DNA of 35,111 nucleotides from the NCBI GenBank assembly GCA_012033195.1, contig JAAUSQ010000014.1, forward strand, positions 1 to 35,111, written 5' to 3'. A model generated the notes under the pieces. That model did not search any database. It was not told the DNA's origin and saw nothing but the letters and a program-made list of their open reading frames with translations. A program made the position numbers and the translations under genes. Positions 24,914-35,111 of this stretch are shown one piece after another; position 1 is the stretch's first letter, and the number at the start of each line of letters is the position of its first letter. The DNA is from Chloroflexaceae bacterium. GTDB taxonomy: Bacteria > Chloroflexota > Chloroflexia > Chloroflexales > Chloroflexaceae.

Positions 24914-26158
24914 ATGACAGACCAGGAAGACATCTTTAAAACAACCACATTCGATACAGACATTACTGCGGTTGAAGAACCCGCAGCGATGCTGAATGGT
25001 GCGAGTAATGAAGATGATTTTCACTTGATGGAGCAATTGTTATCTGATCCTGCACATGCGTATCACAACTTTCAGTATGGCGATACCGTCGATGGTACGA
25101 TTGTGCGGATTGATAAAGATGCTATTCTGGTCGATATCGGTGCGAAAGCCGAAGGGGTTGTGCCTGCCCGCGAGATGCAGTCGCTGTCATCGGAGGATCG
25201 GGACTCGCTCCATATTGGAGCGGAGTTGCTGGTCTTTGTCGTCCAGGCCGAGCATCGTGAAGGATATTCGATCCTCTCGGTGGATCGGGCACGGCAGGAG
25301 CGCAGTTGGCGGCGTTTGCAGCAGGCTTTCGAGCGGGGTGAGCCGATTGTGGCGCGAGTGGCGAATTATAATAAAGGTGGCTTGCTGGTCAGCCTCGAAG
25401 GGGTGCGCGGGTTTGTGCCTTCTTCGCAGGTGACGGCCATCAATCGAGGCCCCGAAACACAGAAACAATCTGAAATGGCCCGCCTGATTGGAAGCGACCT
25501 GACCCTGAAAATTATTGAAATCAACCGTGATCGAAACCGACTGATTTTGTCGGAACGACAGGCCGTGCAAGAGGCCCGCGAAGAGCGCAAGGACGAACTA
25601 CTCTCCGAGCTTCGAGAAGGCCAGATTTACCCAGGACTTGTCAGTTCGGTCTGCGATTTCGGGGTTTTTGTTGATATCGGTGGGGCCGATGGGTTGGTAC
25701 ACCTGTCTGAGTTGTCGTGGGGGCGCGTCAAGCATCCGAGCGAAATTCTCTCGGCAGGCGATAAGGTACAGGTCTATATTTTAAGTATTGACTATGACCG
25801 CCGCCGTATTGCACTATCGATCAAGCGCACGCAGGCCGAGCCATGGGCTACGGCGAGCGAACGCTACTACCTGAATCAAATTGTCGAAGGAACTGTGACA
25901 CAGCTTGCGGCGTTTGGGGCATTTGCCCGTATCGAAGATGGTATCGAAGGACTGATCCATGTTTCGGAAATGGGCGAGGGCCATATACAACATCCCCGTG
26001 AAGTCGTTGCCGAGGGCGATGTCGTACAGGCTCGTATTATCCGGATTGACCCGGCCCGTAAGCGCATCGGCTTGAGCCTGCGTCTGCGTTCCGAGTCAGA
26101 AGGCGAAGAAGAGCAGCACACAACGCCCGATGATGACGATGCAACAGTGCACGAGTAG
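24914..26158 (+). CDS. rpsA: Four-domain S1 RNA-binding protein (ribosomal protein S1-like)
   Basis: This 414-residue protein contains four S1 OB-fold repeats at about 55-120, 140-210, 238-305 and 325-393. Typical segments are GTIVRIDKDAILVDIGAKAEGVVP, FGVFVDIGGADGLVHLSEL and FGAFARIEDGIEGLIHVSEM. The N-terminus and C-terminus are acidic and probably flexible. Ribosomal S1 of E. coli has six repeats and helps load mRNA on the 30S subunit; four-repeat versions are common outside Proteobacteria, and this is probably the bS1-type protein of the organism. The start has no Shine-Dalgarno, which is common for S1 genes. It has its own promoter upstream and is followed after 246 nt by clpC. Confidence 0.88.
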   Translation: MTDQEDIFKTTTFDTDITAVEEPAAMLNGASNEDDFHLMEQLLSDPAHAYHNFQYGDTVDGTIVRIDKDAILVDIGAKAEGVVPAREMQSLSSEDRDSLHIGAELLVFVVQAEHREGYSILSVDRARQERSWRRLQQAFERGEPIVARVANYNKGGLLVSLEGVRGFVPSSQVTAINRGPETQKQSEMARLIGSDLTLKIIEINRDRNRLILSERQAVQEAREERKDELLSELREGQIYPGLVSSVCDFGVFVDIGGADGLVHLSELSWGRVKHPSEILSAGDKVQVYILSIDYDRRRIALSIKRTQAEPWATASERYYLNQIVEGTVTQLAAFGAFARIEDGIEGLIHVSEMGEGHIQHPREVVAEGDVVQARIIRIDPARKRIGLSLRLRSESEGEEEQHTTPDDDDATVHE

Positions 26159-26404
26159 TGAGGCTGTACGGCTCTAACACCGTCGTGTGTGGAGAGACCG
26201 GGCAGCACCTTGTACTCGCCTCCCTGAACAAACGCACGTGACCGAATAGAGCCGCCAGATATTACAGGCAAGGTGTGCCTGCTCTGGAAGAGCCTGGAAC
26301 AGCGTTGTGCCAGTGCGACCATATCTGGGTGAACCGAACGCATATACCGACAATCCGGCTCTAGTGAATAATGGGATTCGGTATTGCTATCAACGGAGAG
26401 AATT

Positions 26405-28905
26405 ATGTCAGATCGACTGTATGACAAATTTACCAAACGGGCCAAGCAAGTCTTACAGCTTGCAACTGAAGAAGCCCGGTCCTTCAACCATCCGTATGTC
26501 GGGACGGAGCATATTTTGCTCGGCCTGATCCGCGAGAGCGAAGGGATTGCGGCACGGGTGCTGGATGATCTGGGGGTGAAGCTGACACAGGCTCGCAATG
26601 CCGTTGAATTCATTGTGGGCATTGGGGAAATTGCCTATCCTTCCGATCAGGAATTGACCGCCCGTGCGAAGAAAGTGATTGAGTATGCGATTGAGGAAGC
26701 CAAGCGTCTGAACCATCACTACATTGGCACCGAGCACCTGCTGCTTGGTCTGGTGCGGAATGGCGAGGGTGTGGCGACTGGTGTTCTTGATATTATGGGT
26801 GTTTCGCTGGAGCAAGTACGCAATCAAGTGATGCGGGTGTTGCGGCATGGCACGGCACCGGCTACGCCCGAACGCACCGCGACGACCCAGGCGCAGCGCC
26901 AGAGCAAGACACCGTATCTGGATGCGCTGGGCACTGACCTGACCGAAATGGCAGAGGCGGGTCGGCTCGACCCGGTGATCGGGCGTAAGCACGAGATTGA
27001 GCGTGTTATTCAGATTCTCTCGCGGCGCACCAAGAACAACCCGGCCCTAGTGGGCGAACCGGGGGTTGGCAAGACGGCGATTGTGGAAGGGTTGGCGCAG
27101 CGCATTGTACAGGGCGAAGTGCCCGATAGCATCAAGGGCAAGCGTGTTGTTGCCCTCGATATGGGCGCACTGGTTGCGGGCACCAAGTACCGTGGTCAGT
27201 TTGAGGAGCGCCTGAAGCGGGTGGTTGATGAGATTAAAGAAACCCGCTGTATTCTGTTCATTGACGAGTTTCATACCATCATTGGGGCAGGTGGGGCCGA
27301 GGGTACCCTCGATGCGGCCAACATCCTCAAGCCGGCGCTGAGCCGGGGCGAGTTGCAGACGATTGGCGCAACGACCTTGATGAGTATCGCAAATATATCG
27401 AGCGGGATGCCGCACTGGAGCGCCGCTTCCAGCCAGTGATGGTGGATGAGCCATCCATTGAAGATACTATTAGCATTTTGCGGGGCATCAAGAGCCGTTA
27501 CGAAGATTTCCATCAGTTGCAGATTAGCGACGATGCGCTGAAGTCTGCGGCGATTCTGTCGGCGCGGTATGTGCCCGACCGCTTCCTGCCCGATAAGGCG
27601 ATAGACCTGATTGACGAGGCGGCAAGCCGGGTACGCATGTATCGCTCGGCAACCCCGCCCAAGCTGCGCGATGCCCTGCGTGGGCTGGAAGCACTGCGCA
27701 AGGAGCGCGAAGCGGCTCAAGACGAAGACCAGCAAATGCTGGTGAACGACCTGCGTGACCGCGAGGAGCGCATGCAGCAGCGCATTGCCTCCATCGAGAG
27801 CGAGATGGGAACCAGTGCAAGCGAGCACTCGTTTGAGCGTCCGTATGTGACCGAGGAAGACATTGCCGAGGTGATCGGGATGTGGACGGGTATTCCTGTC
27901 ACGCGCTTGCGCGGCGACGAGACGGCTCGCCTGATGCATATGGAGTCGGCCCTGCACGAGCGCGTGATTGGTCAGGAAGAGGCTATCGTCACTATCTCGA
28001 AGGCCGTACGGCGTGCCCGCGCTGGTCTGAAAGACCCGAAGCGCCCGATTGGGAGCTTCATCTTCCTGGGGCCAACCGGTGTTGGTAAGACCGAACTGGC
28101 CAAGGCGCTGGCCGAGTTTATGTTCGGCTCGGAGAACTCGCTGATCAAGATCGATATGTCGGAGTTCCAGGAGCGCCACACAACCAGCCGTCTGGTTGGT
28201 TCGCCGCCCGGCTATGTCGGCTATGGCGAGGGTGGGCAGCTTACCGACGCGGTACGCCGCAAGCCCTATAGCGTGGTGCTGTTCGATGAGATTGAGAAGG
28301 CCCACCCCGAAGCGTTCAACCTGCTGTTGCAGGTGCTGGAAGATGGCAACCTGACCGATGGTAAGGGCCGCCGGGTGGACTTCCGCAATGCTATCATCAT
28401 TATGACCAGCAACATCGGTACCGAGCACATTCGCCGCGCCAGCCGGATCGGGTTTGGTGGGGCAATTGCCGAGATTGACGAAGATGATACCCGTCGCAAG
28501 GTGGAGGACTCGCTCAAGCAACTGTTCCGGCCTGAGTTCCTCAACCGTATTGATGCGACGATTATCTTCCACCCGTTGACGACGGAAGAAATTCGTGCGA
28601 TTTCCGAGTTGATGATCGACCGGGTGCAGGTACAGTTGCGCGACCACCAGATCGAACTGGAAGTCAAGTCGGATGCGCTCGACCTGCTCTCGCGCCGTGG
28701 CTACGACCCGGCCTTCGGTGCACGTCCGCTGCGCCGTATCATCACCAACCTGATCGAAGACCCGCTGGCGGAGGGCTTCCTGAATGGGCGCTTTACACGC
28801 GGCGATAAGGTGATTGTAGATACCGAAAACGACCTGCTGCGGCTGCGCTCGCTGCGCCAGATTGAGCAGGAAGAGCCTGAGTCGGCAAGTGCGGCGCTGG
28901 TCTAA
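26405..28905 (+). CDS. clpC: ClpC-type AAA+ unfoldase (Hsp100), one frameshift
   Basis: Repaired, this is an 833-residue double-ring ATPase that unfolds proteins for ClpP. It has two Clp_N repeats (about 1-145: [12 protein letters not shown] and [12 protein letters not shown]), AAA domain 1 with Walker A GEPGVGKT near 217 and Walker B CILFIDEF near 282, a medial coiled coil (about 425-465), and AAA domain 2 with Walker A GPTGVGKT near 556 and [15 protein letters not shown]. The frame is lost at 27379: ACCTTG|ATGAG should be ACCTTGGATGAG, giving the universal [12 protein letters not shown]. No base is missing elsewhere. GGAGAG precedes the ATG. There is no CtsR box or clear promoter in the 246 nt upstream. 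A strong stem-loop follows at 28935. Confidence 0.95.
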
Positions 28906-28934
28906 AACCCATCCGCCTGCTGTGAATGCTCTAC

Positions 28935-28968
28935 AACGGCCTCCGCTTCTCCTGAAGTGGAGGCCGTT
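28935..28968 (+). terminator. Stem-loop terminator after clpC
   Basis: AACGGCCTCC pairs perfectly with GGAGGCCGTT, extended by GCTT/AAGT (one G-U) around a 6-nt loop, 14 pairs in all. It lacks a T-tract on the plus strand, so it may act as a Rho-type or 3'-end-protecting structure. Confidence 0.6.
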
Positions 28969-29054
28969 ATGCGCTCTAGAATAGTCATCGGGGGACTTGA
29001 CATTGTCCTTATAATAGTGCTAGATGAGAGGATTCTAACAACTTCTATTCCCTC

Positions 29055-29083
29055 TTGACACATCGCCGATGACGTGATATCAT
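29055..29083 (+). promoter_or_regulatory. Consensus promoter of rpoB
   Basis: A perfect TTGACA (29055-29060), a 17-nt spacer and TATCAT (29078-29083, five of six) predict a start near 29090. A second TTGACA at 28997-29002 lacks a correctly spaced -10. Confidence 0.75.
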
Positions 29084-29089
29084 TTGAAG

Positions 29090-29396
29090 TCATTGGTATG
29101 GCGATGTGCTTATAGCACCATGCTTGTCGGTGTCGCAAGGAAGCAAACGACAACCCGCCTGTGCGTGTCCCGCGCATTCCATGAGAGATATCGGCTTCAA
29201 TAGGGTTACGCCTGTTCAGAGACCATAGCTGCCCGGGTCTGCAGAACTGGCGCTTTGCGCTTTCTGAATTTTGGAAGACAGGCTTTCACCTGTGCGCCAC
29301 GCGCAACGTCTGCCGTGTGTATGGAGCATAACGTTGCAATCCCTGGTCAGGCAGCCTGACCACACCACAGGTGAAGGTAGAGCAAACGAGGTATCT
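29090..29396 (+). promoter_or_regulatory. ~307-nt structured leader of rpoB
   Basis: No gene is evident in this stretch. It contains a perfect 8-bp, 3-nt-loop hairpin (TGGTCAGG-CAG-CCTGACCA, 29344-29362). It also has a 10-bp long-range pairing of TTCACCTGTG (29285-29294) with CACAGGTGAA (29366-29375) and a competing local hairpin ACAGG (29278-29282) with CCTGT (29289-29293). The second arm of the long-range pairing ends 21 nt before the rpoB ATG, so folding could control ribosome access. Confidence 0.5.
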
Positions 29397-32300
29397 ATGC
29401 CCCCGCTAATTGAGACAGTTGTTCTTCAGCCGCTTATTTCGCCGTTCGATGATGGACGTGATATTCTGCATCGCAAAGGTATCGAGCGCCGTTCATTTGC
29501 CCGTATTCAAGATACCATCGCCGTGCCGCGCCTGATCGAAACGCAACTTGGCAGCTTCGAATGGTTCAAGCGCGAAGGCTTGCGTGAACTGTTTGATGAG
29601 ATTTCACCCATTACTGACTTTACGGGCAAGAACCTGGAATTGCGCTTTCTTGAGTATACCTTCGGGGAGCCGCGCTATTCAGAGTTTGAGTGTCGCGACC
29701 GCGACCTGACATATGCCGCGCCCCTGCGGGTGACGGTCCAGTTGCGTATTCTCTCGACTGGCGAAATTAAAGAGAGTGAACTCTTTCTGGGTGACTTCCC
29801 GATTATGACGGATAACGGCACCTTTATTTATAACGGTGCCGAGCGTGTGGTGGTGTCGCAGCTTATTCGCTCGCCGGGTGTGTATTTTAATGCCGAGAAA
29901 GACCCGACCAGCGGCCGGGCGTTGCATTCTGCCAAGCTGATCCCTAACCGGGGCGCATGGCTGGAGTTTGAAACCAACAAGCGCGATGTGATGTCGGTAA
30001 AGGTTGACCGCAAGCGCAAGTTGCCAGTCACCATTCTGCTGCGGGCAGTGCTGGCGTGGCGGGCCGACGAGAACGGTGAAGGCCATTGGGTGCCCGATAA
30101 CCAACTTGACCAGACGGGCCTGGACGAAGAAGTAATCGCCCTGCTCGAAAAGGTTGATACCGTTCCTGAGCATCCGTATGCACGGGTGACGCTTGATAAA
30201 GACCCGACCCGCCACGCAAAAGAGGCCTTGATTGAACTGTACAAGCGTCTGCGTCCGGGCGACCCGCCGACCCTGGAAAATGCCCGTTCCTTGATTGAGT
30301 CGTTGCTGTTCAACTCGCGCCGCTACGACCTAGCCAAGGTGGGCCGCTACAAGCTGAACAAGAACCTCTGGGAGCGCGACATACGCCGGGGTGGGTTCAA
30401 CGACGAGCGCAAGGCTCCCGATCAGTCGGTGCGGGTGTTGCTGCCCGACGATGTGTACCGTATTATTCAGCAGCTTGTATTGCTAAATAACGGTATCGGT
30501 AAGGCCGACGATATCGACCACCTGGGCAACCGGCGCGTGCGTACGGTTGGCGAATTGATCCAGCAGCAGTTCCGCGTTGGCCTGCTGCGGATGGAGCGTG
30601 TTATCAAAGAGCGGATGAGCTTGCAAGACCCGGAGAGCGCTACACCCAACGGCCTGATCAATATTCGTCCGGTGGTGGCGGCGATGCGCGAATTCTTCGG
30701 TGGTAGCCAGCTTTCGCAGTTTATGGACCAGACCAACCCGCTGGCAGAGCTGACCAACAAGCGCCGTCTATCGGCCCTCGGTCCCGGTGGCCTGAGCCGC
30801 GACCGTGCTGGCTTCGAAGTGCGTGACGTACATCATAGCCACTACGGGCGTATCTGTCCGGTGGAAACGCCCGAAGGCCCGAACATTGGGCTGATTGGTA
30901 CAATGAGCACCTACGCCCGTGTCAACGAGATGGGCTTCCTGGAAACACCGTATCGAAAGGTGTTCCAGGCGATTGATAATGTGCCTGCCTGGAATGAGCG
31001 CGGCATTGTGCTGCGTGATATGCACAACCTGCATACAGGTCAGCCGATTGCGCGGCGCGGCGAGCGTGTGGACCCGGTGCTGGCACGGCGGCTCGCGGTT
31101 GAATTGCTGGAAGGGCAGATCCTGCGCGAAGATATCGTTGACCCGAACGACCCGACCGGTGAGGAGATTATTGCCGAAGAGGGTACGGTGGTATCACACG
31201 AACTGTCAGAACGCATTGCCGATATGCCGCTCCGTGCGATCAAGATCCAGCCGGTTGTCTCGCGTGAGGTGGAATACCTGAGCGCCGACGAAGAAGACCG
31301 CTTTGTGGTGGTGCAGGCCAACGCGCCGCTCGACGAGCGCAACCGCTTTACGACAAACACGGTATCGTGCCGTTTTGCGGAAGAATTCATCAAAGAGAGT
31401 ATTTATCGCGTTGATTATATGGACGTGTCGCCCAAGCAGGTAGTCAGCGTCAGCACTGCGCTGATCCCCTTCCTGGAACACGACGACGCCAACCGTGCGC
31501 TGATGGGTTCGAATATGCAGCGTCAGGCGGTGCCGCTGCTGCGCCCCGATGCCCCGGTCGTTGGGACTGGCATGGAATACCTTGCCGCACGCGATAGCGG
31601 TCAGGTGGTCGTGGCGCGAGCATCGGGTGTGGTGCGGGTTGCAACGGCAGACCGCATTGTGGTGGAAGAAGAAGATGGCTATCGGCGCGAGTATCGGCTC
31701 CGCAAGTTTATGCGGAGCAATCAGGATACCTGTATCAACCAACGCCCGAATGTATCGGCGGGTGAGAATGTATATGCTAGTCAGGTTATCGCTGATAGTA
31801 GCAGCACCGACAACGGCGAACTGGCACTGGGGCAGAATATTCTGGTGGCCTATATGCCGTGGGAGGGTGGCAACTTCGAGGATGCTATTCTGGTGAGCGA
31901 GCGGCTGGTACGCGAGGATATCTTTACCAGCATCCATATCGAGAAGTACGAAGTGGAAGCTCGCGATACCAAACTTGGCCCCGAAGAGATCACCCGCGAT
32001 ATTCCGAACGTGGGCCAGGATAGCCTGCGCAACCTTGACGACCGGGGCATTATCTATATCGGTGCCGAGGTGCAGCCGAACGATATTCTGGTTGGGAAGA
32101 TTACACCGAAGGGTGAAACCGACCTGACCGCCGAAGAGCGCCTGCTGCGGGCTATCTTTGGTGAGAAGGCCCGCGAGGTGAAAGATAGCAGCCTGCGCGT
32201 GCCAAATGGTGTGCGCGGCAAGGTCATCGATGTAAAGGTCTTCCGCCGCAGCGACGGGGCCGAACTGCCCGTTGGGGTGAACGAGACCGTGCGGGTGCTG

Positions 32301-33101
32301 CTGTGCCAGAAGCGTAAGATCAGCGCTGGTGATAAGATGGCTGGTCGCCACGGCAATAAGGGTGTGGTTAGCCGTGTGCTGCCCATTGAAGATATGCCCT
32401 TTCTGCCGGATGGTCGCCCGGTTGATATTATTCTCAACCCGATTGGTGTACCAAGCCGTATGAACATCGGGCAGATCCTGGAAACCCACCTGGGGTGGGC
32501 GGCGGCGCGGATGGGCTACCGGGTAGCAACGCCGGTGTTCGACGGAGCCAACGAAGACCAGATCAAAGACCTGCTGCAAAGCGCCGGGCTGCCGCGCGAT
32601 GGCAAGGTAACCCTGTTTGATGGGCGTACCGGTATGGCATTTGACCACCCGGTAACGGTGGGGTATGCCTATATGCTCAAGCTGGCCCACTTGGTGGAAG
32701 ACAAGATCCACGCACGCAGTACGGGTCCCTACAGCCTTGTCACGCAGCAGCCGCTTGGTGGTAAGGCCCAGTTTGGTGGGCAACGCTTTGGTGAGATGGA
32801 AGTGTGGGCGCTGGAAGCGTATGGCGCAGCCTACACACTTCAGGAAATGTTGACCGTGAAATCAGATGATGTGGTCGGGCGCGTCAAGACTTACGAGGCG
32901 ATTGTAAAGGGTGAGCCAATCCAGGAGGCCGGTGTACCGGAAAGCTTCAAGGTGCTCATCAAAGAACTGCAATCGCTGGGCCTAAGTGTGGATGTGCTAA
33001 CCGAAGATGAAAAGACCGTCGAACTGACGGATGATATGGATAGTGATCTGGCAGCGCTCGACGGTATTAACCTGAGCGGTATGGAGCGCGGTGAGTTCTA
33101 A
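29397..33101 (+). CDS. rpoB: RNA polymerase beta subunit
   Basis: This 1234-residue catalytic subunit is intact. Conserved blocks are in order: [20 protein letters not shown] near 45, [20 protein letters not shown] near 140-160, the rifampicin-pocket stretch [20 protein letters not shown] near 437-456, [20 protein letters not shown] near 483, the active-site segment [17 protein letters not shown] near 978, and [20 protein letters not shown] near 1122. The frame is open 42 codons upstream, but ATG 29397 is preceded by GAGG at proper spacing and gives the family N-terminus [14 protein letters not shown]. The pocket residue equivalent to E. coli His526 is Asn454 and that of Asn518 is Thr. It is followed after 87 nt by rpoC. 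Confidence 0.98.
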   Translation: MPPLIETVVLQPLISPFDDGRDILHRKGIERRSFARIQDTIAVPRLIETQLGSFEWFKREGLRELFDEISPITDFTGKNLELRFLEYTFGEPRYSEFECRDRDLTYAAPLRVTVQLRILSTGEIKESELFLGDFPIMTDNGTFIYNGAERVVVSQLIRSPGVYFNAEKDPTSGRALHSAKLIPNRGAWLEFETNKRDVMSVKVDRKRKLPVTILLRAVLAWRADENGEGHWVPDNQLDQTGLDEEVIALLEKVDTVPEHPYARVTLDKDPTRHAKEALIELYKRLRPGDPPTLENARSLIESLLFNSRRYDLAKVGRYKLNKNLWERDIRRGGFNDERKAPDQSVRVLLPDDVYRIIQQLVLLNNGIGKADDIDHLGNRRVRTVGELIQQQFRVGLLRMERVIKERMSLQDPESATPNGLINIRPVVAAMREFFGGSQLSQFMDQTNPLAELTNKRRLSALGPGGLSRDRAGFEVRDVHHSHYGRICPVETPEGPNIGLIGTMSTYARVNEMGFLETPYRKVFQAIDNVPAWNERGIVLRDMHNLHTGQPIARRGERVDPVLARRLAVELLEGQILREDIVDPNDPTGEEIIAEEGTVVSHELSERIADMPLRAIKIQPVVSREVEYLSADEEDRFVVVQANAPLDERNRFTTNTVSCRFAEEFIKESIYRVDYMDVSPKQVVSVSTALIPFLEHDDANRALMGSNMQRQAVPLLRPDAPVVGTGMEYLAARDSGQVVVARASGVVRVATADRIVVEEEDGYRREYRLRKFMRSNQDTCINQRPNVSAGENVYASQVIADSSSTDNGELALGQNILVAYMPWEGGNFEDAILVSERLVREDIFTSIHIEKYEVEARDTKLGPEEITRDIPNVGQDSLRNLDDRGIIYIGAEVQPNDILVGKITPKGETDLTAEERLLRAIFGEKAREVKDSSLRVPNGVRGKVIDVKVFRRSDGAELPVGVNETVRVLLCQKRKISAGDKMAGRHGNKGVVSRVLPIEDMPFLPDGRPVDIILNPIGVPSRMNIGQILETHLGWAAARMGYRVATPVFDGANEDQIKDLLQSAGLPRDGKVTLFDGRTGMAFDHPVTVGYAYMLKLAHLVEDKIHARSTGPYSLVTQQPLGGKAQFGGQRFGEMEVWALEAYGAAYTLQEMLTVKSDDVVGRVKTYEAIVKGEPIQEAGVPESFKVLIKELQSLGLSVDVLTEDEKTVELTDDMDSDLAALDGINLSGMERGEF

Positions 33102-33122
33102 AGTACCAGTGTGTTGATCTGA

Positions 33123-35111
<1,989 letters not shown>

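Noticed and set aside
27271-28647. 458-codon open frame on the minus strand opposite clpC
   Set aside because: It is a codon-usage shadow of clpC; the composition is odd and there is no ribosome site or family resemblance.
28997-29015. TTGACA followed by a perfect TATAAT upstream of rpoB
   Set aside because: Spacing is only 7 nt, so they cannot serve one promoter; the pair at 29055-29083 has 17 nt.
31206-32783. 525-codon open frame on the minus strand opposite rpoB
   Set aside because: It is a shadow of rpoB, which is fully supported on the other strand.

Overview
The window looks like a GC-rich chromosomal segment from a member of the Chloroflexota, probably near the Chloroflexales (Chloroflexus/Roseiflexus/Kouleothrix type). 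This is inferred from the style of the RpoB and RpoC proteins, the adjacent isocitrate lyase and malate synthase genes, the OFA-like MFS, LmbE and NurA/translin gene content, and the many small lipoproteins. No database was searched. I saw no tRNA, rRNA operon, CRISPR array or complete insertion sequence.

Layout. 1-2062 (minus): the 5' part of a RicT/PSP1-type gene, translationally coupled to an upstream FHA-GAF-class III cyclase gene with its own promoter. 2189-5925 (minus): leucyl/phenylalanyl-tRNA-protein transferase, malate synthase and isocitrate lyase (glyoxylate shunt). 6248-6565 (minus): MazG-like pyrophosphohydrolase. 6680-9457 (plus): a small membrane protein, an FtsW/RodA flippase-type gene, and an Rpn/DUF4351 nuclease-like gene. 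9448-12345 (minus): an O-antigen-ligase-like protein with TPRs, a 44-residue small protein, and a YtxH-like protein. 12598-17464 (plus): an MFS transporter, a duplicated-domain lipoprotein, the RNase P RNA gene rnpB, an FlgD-Ig-like lipoprotein, and a DUF421 membrane protein. 17490-20942 (minus): a lipoprotein, BioY, NurA and a prokaryotic translin. 20991-23863 (plus): an LmbE-like deacetylase, a ~400-650 nt hairpin-rich stretch that codes for nothing recognisable, and a class III aminotransferase. 24003-35111 (plus): an OmpR-type response regulator, a four-S1-domain protein, ClpC, RpoB after a long structured leader, and the N-terminal half of RpoC, which the window cuts inside its catalytic NADFDGD motif.

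A strong overall signal concerns sequence quality. Eleven single-base indels, ten losses and one gain, almost all in short homopolymers, break seven genes, including the normally essential clpC and rpoC. In each case restoring one base gives the full family sequence. I read these as sequencing or assembly errors and annotate the repaired genes as single features.

The items most worth following up are the structured non-coding region at about 21800-22190 (candidate large ncRNA, possibly a stand-alone HEARO/omega-type RNA), the rpoB leader with mutually exclusive pairings, the translin-NurA-BioY gene string, a predicted leaderless lmbE transcript, and the class IIIb-type cyclase coupled to ricT.
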